This document shows, piece by piece, positions 54,846 through 63,951 of a stretch of DNA of 64,000 nt. The stretch comes from Lewinella sp041392765 (GTDB lineage: Bacteria > Bacteroidota > Bacteroidia > Chitinophagales > Saprospiraceae). Location of the stretch: the NCBI GenBank assembly GCA_041392765.1, contig JAWKLL010000001.1, positions 1 through 64,000 of the forward strand, in the 5' to 3' direction. Under the pieces are notes generated by a model. That model saw only the letters and a program-made list of their open reading frames with translations. It did no database searches and was not told the origin of the DNA. The translations under genes were made by a program, and so were the position numbers. Each line of letters starts with the position of its first letter. Positions within the stretch are counted from its first letter, which is position 1.

Positions 54846-55814
54846 TTATGATTTATCGATCCATTGATACAAATGTGTTCCATTGCCAAGGTTCGATAAT
54901 TTCAATAAATACGTTCCGCTGGGGAGTTCATCCAAGGATATAGTCGTTATTTTCTTAGATATCGGAAGGGTTGCTACACGTTCTTTTTCGATGTTATAGA
55001 TGGTCAATAATTGAAAATCTCCCCCGCTCTTCAATATCAGGTTTTCACGGAATACAAGGCCTGTAGCCGTAGGGGCATTATCGGCAATGGGCGAGAAATC
55101 TTCTGGTTTCAGATCATACACCTCGCTTTGTATGCATAAAGGGAAATCGCTATTTAACCAAATCGTATCTGCTCGTGGTGTCTGTTGCAACCTAATGGAC
55201 ATCATCACACAACTGATGCCATGAGGAAGTAGCTTTAAATCTGGTGTTAATAACTGTATATGCGCAGCGTTGGTTTGGAGTGTTAGTTTTTGTTCTTCAT
55301 TCCCATTGTTTTTCACCCAGAAAGCAATCCTTATCTCCTCCCCTGCTCGACCTTCCACCCGTTGCGCTTTTATAGGAACGGCCAATTGTTGTGCTTCGTC
55401 CACCCAAAAAGGGAGATTTTCTTTAGACAAGGTATCCGAAAACAGCACCCTGCCTTCGGAATCATAGGCAGCCCAGCTTTCGCTTTGGTGGTAATCGGTG
55501 GCTCGTAACGCATACAGCAATTGCCCGGTTGTGGGAGCGTACACCAATGTACTATCTTGGGTTATCAATGAATCCATTTCCGGAGGCAGATTTCGCATAA
55601 ATCTGGCTTGCATGCTCATCCCTTCTAGCGACGTGTGCGTTTCAAACCTTTCTTGCAGCACCTCGTCATTTTCATGAAACATCTGCTCCATCCAGCGCAT
55701 ACTATTCCCTTGTACCATCACGGTGGTATCGCATCGCTGCGCATGGAGTTGCCCCAAAAGGCAAGCGCACAACAGCCAACAATAGATGCTCTTTTGAATC
55801 AATCGTATAGCCAT
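54846..55814 (-). CDS. Secreted T9SS-sorted protein, function unknown
   Basis: 322 residues from Met at 55812-55814, where a signal peptide begins (M-A-I-R-L-I-Q-K, then W-L-L-C-A-C-L-L-G, ending L-H-A-Q); an upstream in-frame ATG at 55895 lies in a repeat and is unlikely. The middle has a beta-rich domain with W-V-K-N-N-G-N-E-E-Q (an immunoglobulin-like theme). The last 75 residues fit a T9SS sorting domain: L-L-T-I-Y-N-I-E-K-E-R-V, L-P-S-G-T-Y-L-L-K-L-S. No enzyme motif recognised. Confidence 0.72.
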   Translation of the reverse strand: MAIRLIQKSIYCWLLCACLLGQLHAQRCDTTVMVQGNSMRWMEQMFHENDEVLQERFETHTSLEGMSMQARFMRNLPPEMDSLITQDSTLVYAPTTGQLLYALRATDYHQSESWAAYDSEGRVLFSDTLSKENLPFWVDEAQQLAVPIKAQRVEGRAGEEIRIAFWVKNNGNEEQKLTLQTNAAHIQLLTPDLKLLPHGISCVMMSIRLQQTPRADTIWLNSDFPLCIQSEVYDLKPEDFSPIADNAPTATGLVFRENLILKSGGDFQLLTIYNIEKERVATLPISKKITTISLDELPSGTYLLKLSNLGNGTHLYQWIDKS

Positions 55815-55842
55815 GGGTAAATGATTTACGTTTAAACTAAGC

Positions 55843-56105
55843 AATTTGACGGAAATAACTGACCCCATTTTTCCTGAAGGCTTGCCTTTATGCACACGCT
55901 TTGTGCAAGTATTCCTACGCTTAGTGAAAAGACGGAAATAACCACCCCCATTTTTTCTACCGATTCGCGAATATTTTCACGCAAGCTCCTTTTAGTCGCT
56001 TGCTTAGAAAATTTTAGCGAATCAAAATGGGGGCAGTTATTTTTAATCCGTCACTTAGTGCATAAAGCCAAGCCAAAATGGGATCACTTATTTTTTTCCC
56101 GTCTG
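55843..56105. repeat. Nested family C elements
   Basis: The outer copy runs from ATTTGACGGAAATAACTG (55843) to CACTTATTTTTTTCCCGTC (56105). Its arms (GGCTTGCCTTTATGCAC and GTGCATAAAGCCAAGCC) are separated by an inner copy (55931-56056) with its own ends GACGGAAATAACC and GTTATTTTTAATCCGTC. Confidence 0.75.
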
Positions 56106-56141
56106 TAAGATGTAAATATTACCATTTTGGTTGTCTCATTT

Positions 56142-57497
56142 TTATTTCGATGTATCATTCTCCCCATGTACAAGTGACTGAATGGCTTGTTCCCATCTTT
56201 CAAACGCGAAACCTGTCATAACGGCATCCAACTTCCCTTTGATCGCGTCTAAACAAAGGTTGCCTAAACTACCTTCATGGGTATGGCGCAACGAATCGGG
56301 GACTTCAAATGTTCCATTGGCAATGGCGGTCCCTACCTGCTGGTAGGCATCTCGAAAAGGTGTACCGGCCATCACCGCTGCGTTCACCACCTCCACACTA
56401 AAGAGCATTTGGTACTTTTCATCTTGCAGCAGGTTTTCTTTCACCCTGAGGTGTGCCACAGCATAGGACGTAAGTTCCAACACATCTTTCATTTGCTGAA
56501 TGGCCGGAAATACAACTTCTTTGAGGAGTTGAAAATCTCGGTGGTATCCAGAGGGTAAATTGGCCACTAACTGACTCACCTGTGATGGCAAACTCAAGAG
56601 TTGGTTGCAACGCCCCCGAAGCAGTTCAAACACATCAGGGTTTTTTTTGTGGGGCATGATACTAGAGCCTGTTGTCAAGTTGTCGGGCAGTTGCAGAAAA
56701 CCGAAATTTTGGGAATTGTATAAGCAAACATCCATCGCTAGTTTACCTAATGTTTGAGCTGTGCCAGCCAACGCAAAAGCGAGGTGCAATTCTGTCTTAC
56801 CCCGCCCCATTTGAGCATGAACGACATTGTAGGCCAATTGTCGAAACCCTAGCAAATCGGTAGTGCGTTGGCGATTCAGCGGAAAAGAAGAACCATAGCC
56901 CGCTGCCGAGCCTAAAGGATTTTGGTCAATAATGCGGTGAGTAGCCTGCCATAGCTCCAAATCGTCCACTAAACTCTCTGCATACGCGCTAAACCACAAC
57001 CCAAAGCTGGACACCATTGCCACCTGTAGATGGGTATAACCCGGCAGTAGTACGCGCTCGTGTGTTTCGGCCTTATCTAGCAATAAACGGCACAGATCTG
57101 CAATCTGGCGTACTATTACTGCCGTTTCATGCCTGAAATACAGGCGTAAATCCACCAAAACCTGGTCATTTCTCGACCGCCCACTGTGAATTTTTTTGCC
57201 GGCTTCGCCCAAGCGTTCCGTTAGCAAAATCTCCACCTGCGAGTGTATGTCTTCTACGCCTTCTTGAATTTTCAACTCTCCGGCTTGCGCATCGCGGTAA
57301 AGCTGGCGCAACTCACTAGCTATTCGCCCGTAATCACTAGGTGGTAATAGCCCTACCTCGCTCAGCATACGCGTATGCGCCAATGACCCCAATACATCAA
57401 AAGAAGCCAACTCAGCATCTAGCTCTCGGTCGCGACCCACCGTGAAGGATTCGATCTTTTCATCCAATCCGTAGGCTTTTTGCCACAACTTGTTCAT
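56142..57497 (-). CDS. argH: Argininosuccinate lyase
   Basis: About 451 residues from M-N-K-L-W-Q-K-A-Y-G at 57497 (other in-frame Met codons at 57500 and 57512). It splits argininosuccinate into arginine and fumarate. The fumarase-superfamily signature is G-S-S-I-M-P-H-K-K-N-P-D, with catalytic Ser in it. H-S-G-R-S-R-N-D-Q-V and Y-T-H-L-Q-V-A are present. It is the last step of arginine synthesis, downstream of an ArgE-type gene on the same strand, with a 14-bp tandem repeat between them. Confidence 0.95.
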   Translation of the reverse strand: MNKLWQKAYGLDEKIESFTVGRDRELDAELASFDVLGSLAHTRMLSEVGLLPPSDYGRIASELRQLYRDAQAGELKIQEGVEDIHSQVEILLTERLGEAGKKIHSGRSRNDQVLVDLRLYFRHETAVIVRQIADLCRLLLDKAETHERVLLPGYTHLQVAMVSSFGLWFSAYAESLVDDLELWQATHRIIDQNPLGSAAGYGSSFPLNRQRTTDLLGFRQLAYNVVHAQMGRGKTELHLAFALAGTAQTLGKLAMDVCLYNSQNFGFLQLPDNLTTGSSIMPHKKNPDVFELLRGRCNQLLSLPSQVSQLVANLPSGYHRDFQLLKEVVFPAIQQMKDVLELTSYAVAHLRVKENLLQDEKYQMLFSVEVVNAAVMAGTPFRDAYQQVGTAIANGTFEVPDSLRHTHEGSLGNLCLDAIKGKLDAVMTGFAFERWEQAIQSLVHGENDTSK

Positions 57498-57542
57498 CAT
57501 TTTTTCCTGCATTTTTCATCCAATTATTGTAGGCATTTACAA

Positions 57543-57599
57543 TTCATACATCAAACATCACACATCAAACATCACACATCAAACATCAAATATCACACA
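57543..57599. repeat. 14-bp tandem repeat between argE-type gene and argH
   Basis: Repeats of CATCAAACATCACA (about four imperfect units). The last unit touches the stop codon of the upstream gene (minus strand), so copy-number change could alter its final residues and the spacing to argH. Confidence 0.8.
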
Positions 57600-58653
57600 T
57601 CCCTAGCACTTTCAAATACGTTTCCACTCCTGCTACTATTTCGCTTCGTCTTATATACTCATCGGCGGTATGCGAGCGAGCACTATCGCCGGGGCCAAGT
57701 TTAATGGTAGGGAAAGGCATTAACGCTTGGTCACTCAAAGTAGGCGAACCATAGCAGCGCAACCCCGCCCCGATAGCTGCTTTTGCCAAGGGATGATCCT
57801 GCGCAATGCCCGATGATTGCAGCCGCAACGATCGTGCCGTCAGGCGGCTTTGGCACACTGCCTGCAAGGCATCCACTACTTCCGCATTAGTATAGTGTTC
57901 ATTCACCCTTACATCTACCACAAAAGAGCAAACATCAGGCACTACATTGTGCTGTTTGCCCGCCTGTATTTGGGTAACGGATACCTTCACAGGACCTAAT
58001 AGTGCCGATTCCTTTTCAAAGCGAAAATCTCTGAGTCGAGCTATGTCGTCCAAAGCGACATAGAGGGCATTGACTCCTTCCTCTCTGGCCGCATGCCCCG
58101 ACACCCCTACCGCTTCGCCATCTATAACCACCAACCCTCGGTCCGCCACGGCCACCTCCAAAGCCGTCGGTTCTCCTACTATCCCTGCATCCACTTTCCC
58201 CAATAGGGGCAACAAGGAAGCAATACCTCCTGCGCCGCTGATTTCTTCCTCCGCAGTGGCCGTCAGTAGCAGATTATAAGGCAAGTCCTGGCGATCTTTC
58301 AACAGCAAAAAAGCAGCAATCAGGCTCACCAAAGCACCTCCAGCATCATTACTGCCTAGGCCATACAGACTGTCGCCCTCCCAGCTTGGCACAAAAGGAT
58401 CGCGCACCCAGCCTGCCGCTGGTTTCACTGTATCGTGGTGCGAGTTTAGCAGCAGCACAGGCCGCCCCTCTCGCCAATGCGGATGCCTCACCCAAATATT
58501 GTTTCCATGGCGATTCACACCCTCTAGTCCGGCAGCCGCAAGAAACGACGCAATCAAAGAGGCTGTTTGCCCCTCTTCCCGCGAGAAAGAAGGTATAGCA
58601 ATGAGGGACTCCAGCAAAGCTATACAAGAAGACAGTATGGTTGAGTTTGTCAA
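57586..58653 (-). CDS. ArgE/DapE-family deacylase, probably acyl-citrulline or acyl-ornithine deacylase
   Basis: 355 residues, M20 metallopeptidase fold. Metal ligands and base: N-S-H-H-D-T-V-K-P, G-S-N-D-A-G-G (Asp), A-E-E-E-I-S-G (two Glu), V-G-E-P-T, and a C-terminal His in R-S-H-T-A-D-E-Y. In Bacteroidota arginine synthesis uses acylated citrulline, which such an enzyme deacylates (established for some members; the acyl group is not known here). It lies just upstream of argH. Confidence 0.8.
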   Translation of the reverse strand: MTNSTILSSCIALLESLIAIPSFSREEGQTASLIASFLAAAGLEGVNRHGNNIWVRHPHWREGRPVLLLNSHHDTVKPAAGWVRDPFVPSWEGDSLYGLGSNDAGGALVSLIAAFLLLKDRQDLPYNLLLTATAEEEISGAGGIASLLPLLGKVDAGIVGEPTALEVAVADRGLVVIDGEAVGVSGHAAREEGVNALYVALDDIARLRDFRFEKESALLGPVKVSVTQIQAGKQHNVVPDVCSFVVDVRVNEHYTNAEVVDALQAVCQSRLTARSLRLQSSGIAQDHPLAKAAIGAGLRCYGSPTLSDQALMPFPTIKLGPGDSARSHTADEYIRRSEIVAGVETYLKVLGMCDI

Positions 58654-58727
58654 GGTATGCGGTTTTTGAAAATATCTAATCCCTGCTTAGGGAGGGGGCG
58701 AAGCGATAACCAACATAACATTCGCCT

Positions 58728-58790
58728 AGTAATTTGACGGAAATTAATTGCACAACTTTTTCTAAAAGATTCGCAAAGATGGTAAAAAAG
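58728..58790. repeat. Family C half copy
   Basis: TAGTAATTTGACGGAAATTAA...CTTTTTCTAAAAGATTCGC matches the left half of 51106-51244, then stops abruptly at GATGGTAAAAAAG. It lies just after the glycerate kinase stop. Confidence 0.65.
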
Positions 58791-58806
58791 CGCTTCAAGA
58801 CAACCA

Positions 58807-59921
58807 TTAAAGCATCAACCTTAATTCACGTCCCATCGTTTCGAGGTATTGAGCGGCTTGGTGCAAAGCATCTGAAAGCGTCGCTGCCCGATCTGCAATG
58901 GCATGTACTGCTGTAACGCCTATCGCCGCTACTTCATCACGAGGAGTTCATTTTTTCCTACCAACAACGTAAGCGGTTTGTGGTACTGACGACACAACGA
59001 CGCTACTCCGTCCACCACTTTACCTTGCAGGGATTGGCTATCCAATCTGCCTTCACCGCTAATCACCCAATCTGATGCATGAATACGTGCAGGCAATCCT
59101 GTCAGCTCGGCGATTGTTGCGAACCCGCGTTCTATTTTTGCACCACACAGCGCCACTAAGCTAGCTCCTACACCACCTGCCGCACCCGTGCCGGGTAGAT
59201 AGGACGTATCGACACCTGTGTAATGAAAAATTATTTGGCCGATGTGTTGCAAGGCATGATCCAACCAAACTATCTCTTCATCAGTAGCCCCTTTCTGTCG
59301 GGCATAGACATAGGCAGCACCATCGGGACCATATAGCGGATTGGTAACATCGCACAGTAGGGTGATTTGTACCTGGCTAAAATCAATGGAAGAACGGTTG
59401 CGTATTTGTGCAATCTGCGGCAAATGCGCACCTATAGGGGATAGTACATTCCCCTCCTGAGAAAGGAACTCAAAACCCAATGCCGCCATGATACCCATGC
59501 CTGCGTCATTGGTCGCACTTCCCCCTAGGAAGAGGTAAATGTTCCGAAACCCCGACTGAATGGCATCGACCATCATTTGCCCTGTCCCGAAGGTGGAAGT
59601 AGCAAGCGCATTGCGCTCCGCTGGCGTCAGAAGCACCAACCCACTGGCACTTGCCAACTCAATGAAGGCGGTATCAGCAGCATAGTAATAGGAGGCACGG
59701 ATTTTCCGTCCTAAAGGATCGGTTGTTTCCAACTCTTTGGAACGAAGCCCCAACTGATGAGCTAGAATTTGTAAAGAACCATCGCCCCCATCCGCCATGG
59801 GGTGAAAAGTAATCGCTGCTTCAGGATACCGGGCGCGGATACCTTTTCCTATTGCCTGGCATACCTCCATCGCAGATAGAGATCCCTTGAATTTATCAGG
59901 GCATATCAAGATGTTCATCAT
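58807..59921 (-). CDS. Glycerate kinase, GarK/GlxK family (one frameshift)
   Basis: About 371 residues after repair. It phosphorylates glycerate to 2- or 3-phosphoglycerate. Motifs: C-P-D-K-F-K-G-S-L-S-A near the start, M-A-D-G-G-D-G-S, G-G-S-A-T-N-D-A-G, P-G-T-G-A-A-G-G and S-G-E-G-R-L-D-x-Q. The frame ends early at 58929, but adding one C near 58948 gives N-E-L-P-R-D-E-V-A-A-I-G-V-T-A-V-H-A-I and continues to a TAA at 58807, the normal family ending. The broken version would lose the last 40 residues. Error in sequence is likely. Confidence 0.9.
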
Positions 59922-60057
59922 GTATGTATTAGATTAAGCATAATAGCAGTTATTTTAGTAATTTCTATGTATGCACCTCTACCACTCCCCAGAAATGCAG
60001 CAGGTGCGAATAATAATAGCCCTGTATTTGCGGGTTATTATTTTTTTTAAAAAAAAC
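59922..60057. other. Intergenic with AT-rich hairpin
   Basis: Before the tRNA promoter, an inverted repeat AATAATAGCCC...GGGTTATTATT (about 60010-60041) is followed by a T run on the plus strand. It may block upstream transcription into the tRNA gene. No gene is present. Confidence 0.45.
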
Positions 60058-60088
60058 TTGTCAATAACAAAAAACGCACTTATCTTTG
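60058..60088 (+). promoter_or_regulatory. Promoter of the initiator tRNA gene
   Basis: TTG (60058-60060), 20-nt spacer, TATCTTTG (60081-60088), about 57 nt before the mature tRNA. Confidence 0.65.
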
Positions 60089-60145
60089 CAGTCCGATAAA
60101 CGGTGAGGTAATTGCGAAGGCAGTTCAGCAGTTTATCGTCTAGAT

Positions 60146-60218
<73 letters not shown>

Positions 60219-60300
60219 CTACAGCCCCTTGTCAATTGAATATTGGCAAGGGGCTTTGTTTTTCTATGGATTTGCCTGTATCGGATCATCAAATAGGTTC

Positions 60301-60993
60301 TTAGTCCAACTTTATCCTCACATACTTGATGGTTTTCCCTTCGCGCAAATGACTGTTTTCGTAGTAGGTTTTAAAGGCCAATTCCTCCATTACCAAAGGC
60401 TGGCTGTAGATGTCGTCTTGCACCCAATCCAAGGTAGCATGCGGGTAGGTGTCTAGCACTTCAAGGGTAAACTCAAACAGATCTGGCGAATCCGTTTTCA
60501 GGTGAACCATACCACCAGCGGGCATGATACGGCGGTAAGCATCTAAAAAGCGGGGGCTGGTAAGACGGCGGTTCTCTTTCCCTGCTTTAAGAAAAGGATC
60601 GGGAAAAGTAATCCATATTTCCGCTACCTCACCTGACGTGAAAAAGTGGGTAAGTTGCTCAATGCGGGTGCGCAAAAAAGCAGCATTGTGCAAACCCTGC
60701 TCCAAGGCATATTTAGCTCCCTTCCAGATACGCGCGCCCTTCACATCCACCCCAATAAAATTCCGTTCGGGGAAACGTTCCGCCAACTGCACCGTATATT
60801 CCCCTCGCCCGCAGGCCAGTTCTAATGTCACCGGATGGTCGTTACCGAAATGAGAGGAGGCCCACCTGCCTGCTAAAGACACAGGTTGGGCATTCATCCC
60901 TAACAGTTGCGGTTTATCATGGTGGAAATTTTCATAAAAATTCGGAAACTGTTGTAAGTCCGCAAATTTCTGTAGCTTGTTCCTTCTGCTCAT
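60301..60993 (-). CDS. trmB: tRNA (guanine-N7-)-methyltransferase
   Basis: About 230 residues from M-S-R-R-N-K-L-Q-K-F at 60993; 20 upstream codons do not resemble the family. It methylates G46 in tRNA. SAM site E-L-A-C-G-R-G-E-Y-T; then F-I-G-V-D-V-K-G-A-R-I and I-T-F-P-D-P-F-L-K. The last part H-L-K-T-D-S is standard. It lies convergent to the initiator tRNA. Confidence 0.92.
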   Translation of the reverse strand: MSRRNKLQKFADLQQFPNFYENFHHDKPQLLGMNAQPVSLAGRWASSHFGNDHPVTLELACGRGEYTVQLAERFPERNFIGVDVKGARIWKGAKYALEQGLHNAAFLRTRIEQLTHFFTSGEVAEIWITFPDPFLKAGKENRRLTSPRFLDAYRRIMPAGGMVHLKTDSPDLFEFTLEVLDTYPHATLDWVQDDIYSQPLVMEELAFKTYYENSHLREGKTIKYVRIKLD

Positions 60994-61128
60994 CTTTTTG
61001 AATAATTGCCACAAAGAAAATGAGAAATCCCCGTTCCTTGCGATAGCTTTCACAACTATTTTAAAAAGTGTATCGTTACCCTTTAAAAAATAAAAAACAG
61101 CGCTATATTAGCCGTATTAATAAGTACT

Positions 61129-62544
61129 ATGGTTCGACTACTATTTTTCATCTCCCTGCTGACGTGCCTAAAGGTAGATGCACAGCAATTGACGGTCTCT
61201 GAAGAAATTCCGCTCAATTCGGATCTATCCTACGACGTACTTGGGCAATTGGGCGGGCACATCCTTTTGTTCAGGAACGGCAAAACCCAGTTCCACATTC
61301 AGGCCTTCAACACCCAGTTGCGCGAAAGCTGGATGAAGGAACTGGAATTAGACAAGCGTTTGCCCAACGTGCTGGGCATCGTGCCAACGCAGGAGGATTT
61401 CACGCTGGTTTATTCCTTCCGGCAACGCGGCAACACCATCATCAAAGCACACCGCTACGACCCCGCCGCCAACCTGCAAGATTCAGCTACCCTGGTCAAT
61501 TTGGGCTACCTCTTTTTCACCCCCCGCTTCGAGTTAGTGCGCTCTGAAGACCGTTCTAAGTTACTGATTCACTATTCTGAAAATCAGGATGTTATCCGAT
61601 CCTACGCTTTCGATCTGCCCACGCAGGCACTGCTTTGGGAGAAAGCTTTTACCCCAGAAGAATTCATCTATGATCGGGATTTCGTCCAAGCTACCATTGA
61701 TAACAAGGGACAAGCACACTTCATATTGGCTAAAGACAACTTCAGGTCGCGACGCAAGCAGCATTACTATCAAATATACAGCTACAACGGCTCTGGCGAA
61801 CCGATTGGCCAAAATATCCCCTTAGAAAAACTGACGTTCGATGTGTTTTTCAAAGCGGACAACCTCAATAATCAACTCATAGCCGCCGGGCTTTACAGCG
61901 ATGAAAATTTAGAACGCGCCGAAGGCTACTTCTATCTGAAATACCAACCGGGGAGCGAAACAGATCCCGTACCCCTTTTCACTCCTTTCAGTGAGGCCTT
62001 CTTGGAAAACCTATTGGGCAAGGAGTACAGGGAAGGCAAAGGCTTGAGCGAAACATCCGTCAGGGATATCGTACTACGCCGCGACGGAGGAGCCTTGCTG
62101 GTAGCAGAACGCAATCGGCAATTGCAGCGGCGTACGGGCATGACCAACCGTGCCTTCGCCGACCCTACCGTCATGAATTTAGTGGATTTTTATTTTGAAG
62201 AAGTATTCGTCCTCTCCATTCACCCCGATGGTGCTTTGCATTGGGAAACGATTCTACACAAACGGCAGTACAGCCAAGACGATAACGGCATCTTTTCCAG
62301 CTATTTCATGTTTGAAACACCCGGAAGGCTTCGCTTTCTATTCAACGACGAAATCAAGCATGAAAACACCGTCAGCGAATACGTCATCAACGGATTGGGA
62401 GAATACGACCGCAACAGCCTTTTCAATACCACCAACCTCGACCTACGGCTACGCTTCCGCAGTGCTGTGCAGATCAACAGCCAAGAACTCATCATTCCCA
62501 GCGAGCGCAAAAATCGCTTGAGGTTAGTTCGGTTGCGGTATTGA
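61129..62544 (+). CDS. Exported protein of unknown function
   Basis: 471 residues, signal peptide (about 1-19, ending K-V-D-A-Q). No catalytic motif or T9SS domain is evident. The body has alternating beta-strand patterns (for example T-L-V-Y-S-F-R-Q-R-G-N-T-I-I and R-S-Y-A-F-D-L-P-T-Q-A-L-L-W-E) suggestive of a beta-propeller. It reads like a conserved Bacteroidota lineage protein. It lies alone, after trmB on the opposite strand. Confidence 0.6.
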   Translation: MVRLLFFISLLTCLKVDAQQLTVSEEIPLNSDLSYDVLGQLGGHILLFRNGKTQFHIQAFNTQLRESWMKELELDKRLPNVLGIVPTQEDFTLVYSFRQRGNTIIKAHRYDPAANLQDSATLVNLGYLFFTPRFELVRSEDRSKLLIHYSENQDVIRSYAFDLPTQALLWEKAFTPEEFIYDRDFVQATIDNKGQAHFILAKDNFRSRRKQHYYQIYSYNGSGEPIGQNIPLEKLTFDVFFKADNLNNQLIAAGLYSDENLERAEGYFYLKYQPGSETDPVPLFTPFSEAFLENLLGKEYREGKGLSETSVRDIVLRRDGGALLVAERNRQLQRRTGMTNRAFADPTVMNLVDFYFEEVFVLSIHPDGALHWETILHKRQYSQDDNGIFSSYFMFETPGRLRFLFNDEIKHENTVSEYVINGLGEYDRNSLFNTTNLDLRLRFRSAVQINSQELIIPSERKNRLRLVRLRY

Positions 62545-62568
62545 TGCCGTGCTTTGCTTTTATAAAAG

Positions 62569-62737
62569 GTTCTTTGACAAAAAGTGTGGACCATCTGGCC
62601 TAGCGATGTGTAAGGGTGGCTGACGTAGGAAGCCAGCTGCCTCTCCCGATAAAAATCGGGAGAGGCAGCCAGAGCGAAGAACGAGCCCTGAAAGCGTAGC
62701 GCCCGAAGGAGCCCACCACACAAATTTTCAAAGAACC
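62569..62737. repeat. Palindromic repeat, family A copy 3
   Basis: Inverted relative to the element at 4421-4586 and closely similar: GGTTCTTTGACAAAAAGTGTGG at one end and CAAAGAACC at the other. The hairpin CTCCCGATAAAAATCGGGAG is extended to GAGGCAGC in this copy, making a longer stem. Confidence 0.8.
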
Positions 62738-62778
62738 AAAAACAATCGTATTTTTGCCATTATATCTATCCATGACAG

Positions 62779-63799
62779 ATGTTCAGGTTTGAAGATGTTT
62801 CTTGGTTTTGGGCGTTAGCGGCGTTGCCAATGATGGCGGTGTTTTTGGGCTGGCGTGGCGTATTCGGCAACGCGCCTTGCAACAGTTTGGAGGCAAGGAA
62901 GCGGTGCAACGACTGACCCCCGCATGGAGTCCAAATAAACAGATCATAAAGTTTGCCCTTTTGATGTTGGCGGCGGCTTTCTTGGTCGTTGCCTTAGCCA
63001 ATCCGCAGTGGGGTAGCAAACGGCAAACGGTACAGCGAATGGGTATCGATTTGTTCATTGCACTCGATATATCCCAAAGTATGCTAGCGGAAGACGTATC
63101 GCCTAGCCGGCTCGACCGCGCCAAGCGATTCGGGCAGCAGTTGATTGATAAATTGGCCAGCAACAACATAGGTGTCAGCCTCTTTGCCTGCAATGCTTTT
63201 CCGGTAGCCCCCCTCACGAGTGATTACTATTTTGCCAAAATGGCACTCCAAACAGCGAGTACAGATCAAGCAGGCGAGCAAGGCACTCACATTAGTTCGG
63301 CCTTAGATTTAGCAGAACGTTCCTTCGACCCTGACAGCAAAACCCACAAGGCCATTATCCTGCTCACAGATGGTGAAGACCACGATGGTAGAGCCGCCGA
63401 ACGTGCAGCAGCCTTGCATGAGCAAGGTGCGCTTGTCTATACGGTGGGGGTAGGCACGGGAGAGGGTAGTTTTATACCTGTATCTGAAAATGGCAGGTCT
63501 GATTACCTGCGCGATCAAACGGGCAACCCTGTCCGTTCTCGCCTCGACCCCGAAACATTAGAGGCCGTAGCTAAAGCAGGTGGAGGCGCCTATTACCAGT
63601 TGGGGCAAAATGCCGATGACCTTAGAGAAGCCCTCCGGGAACGCATCGATGCCATAGAAAAAAAGACCTACGAACAGCGAGTTTTTACCGATTTTGAAAG
63701 CTATTACCAAATCTTTTGGGGATTTCGTTCGTTTTTTTGCTGTGGGAGTTTTTACTACCCTACCGAATTACAAAAAAGGTATATAAACAGCTTCCATGA
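62779..63799 (+). CDS. Bat-type VWA protein (two frameshifts)
   Basis: About 340 residues starting ATG 62779-62781 (M-F-R-F-E-D-V-S-W-F-W-A-L-A). Frame shifts near 62857 lead into W-R-I-R-Q-R-A-L-Q-Q-F. The VWA domain has a MIDAS site (D-I-S-Q-S, Thr in P-L-T-S-D, Asp in T-D-G-E-D-H-D) followed by G-V-G-T-G. After the second shift (one T added at about 63714) the end is a transmembrane helix (F-L-G-I-S-F-V-F-L-L-W-E-F) and R-I-T-K-K-V-Y-K, with stop TGA 63797-63799. BatA/BatB proteins function at the inner membrane in aerotolerance operons; the exact paralogue is uncertain. Confidence 0.85.
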
Positions 63800-63815
63800 A
63801 AATTAGCCAGATAAA

Positions 63816-63950
63816 GGACGGGGAAAAATTAAACTGTTCCATTTTTGGTTTGTTTTTCCGCACGAAGCGCGGAAATAATTGGGTGGAGCGTATGCAGCAA
63901 TACAAACCTCAAGAAAAGATGGAACAACTTATTTCCGTCCCATTACTAAG
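63816..63950. repeat. Family C element at the start of the next gene
   Basis: GACGGGGAAAAATTAAACTG at the left and AACTTATTTCCGTCCCATTA at the right, with GTTTTTCCGCACGAAGCGCGG in the middle. It sits inside the open frame that begins at 63796. Confidence 0.65.
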
Positions 63951-63951
63951 G

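Noticed and set aside
58734..58916. Small plus-strand open frame
   Set aside because: It is antisense to the repaired glycerate kinase C-terminus and begins inside a repeat.
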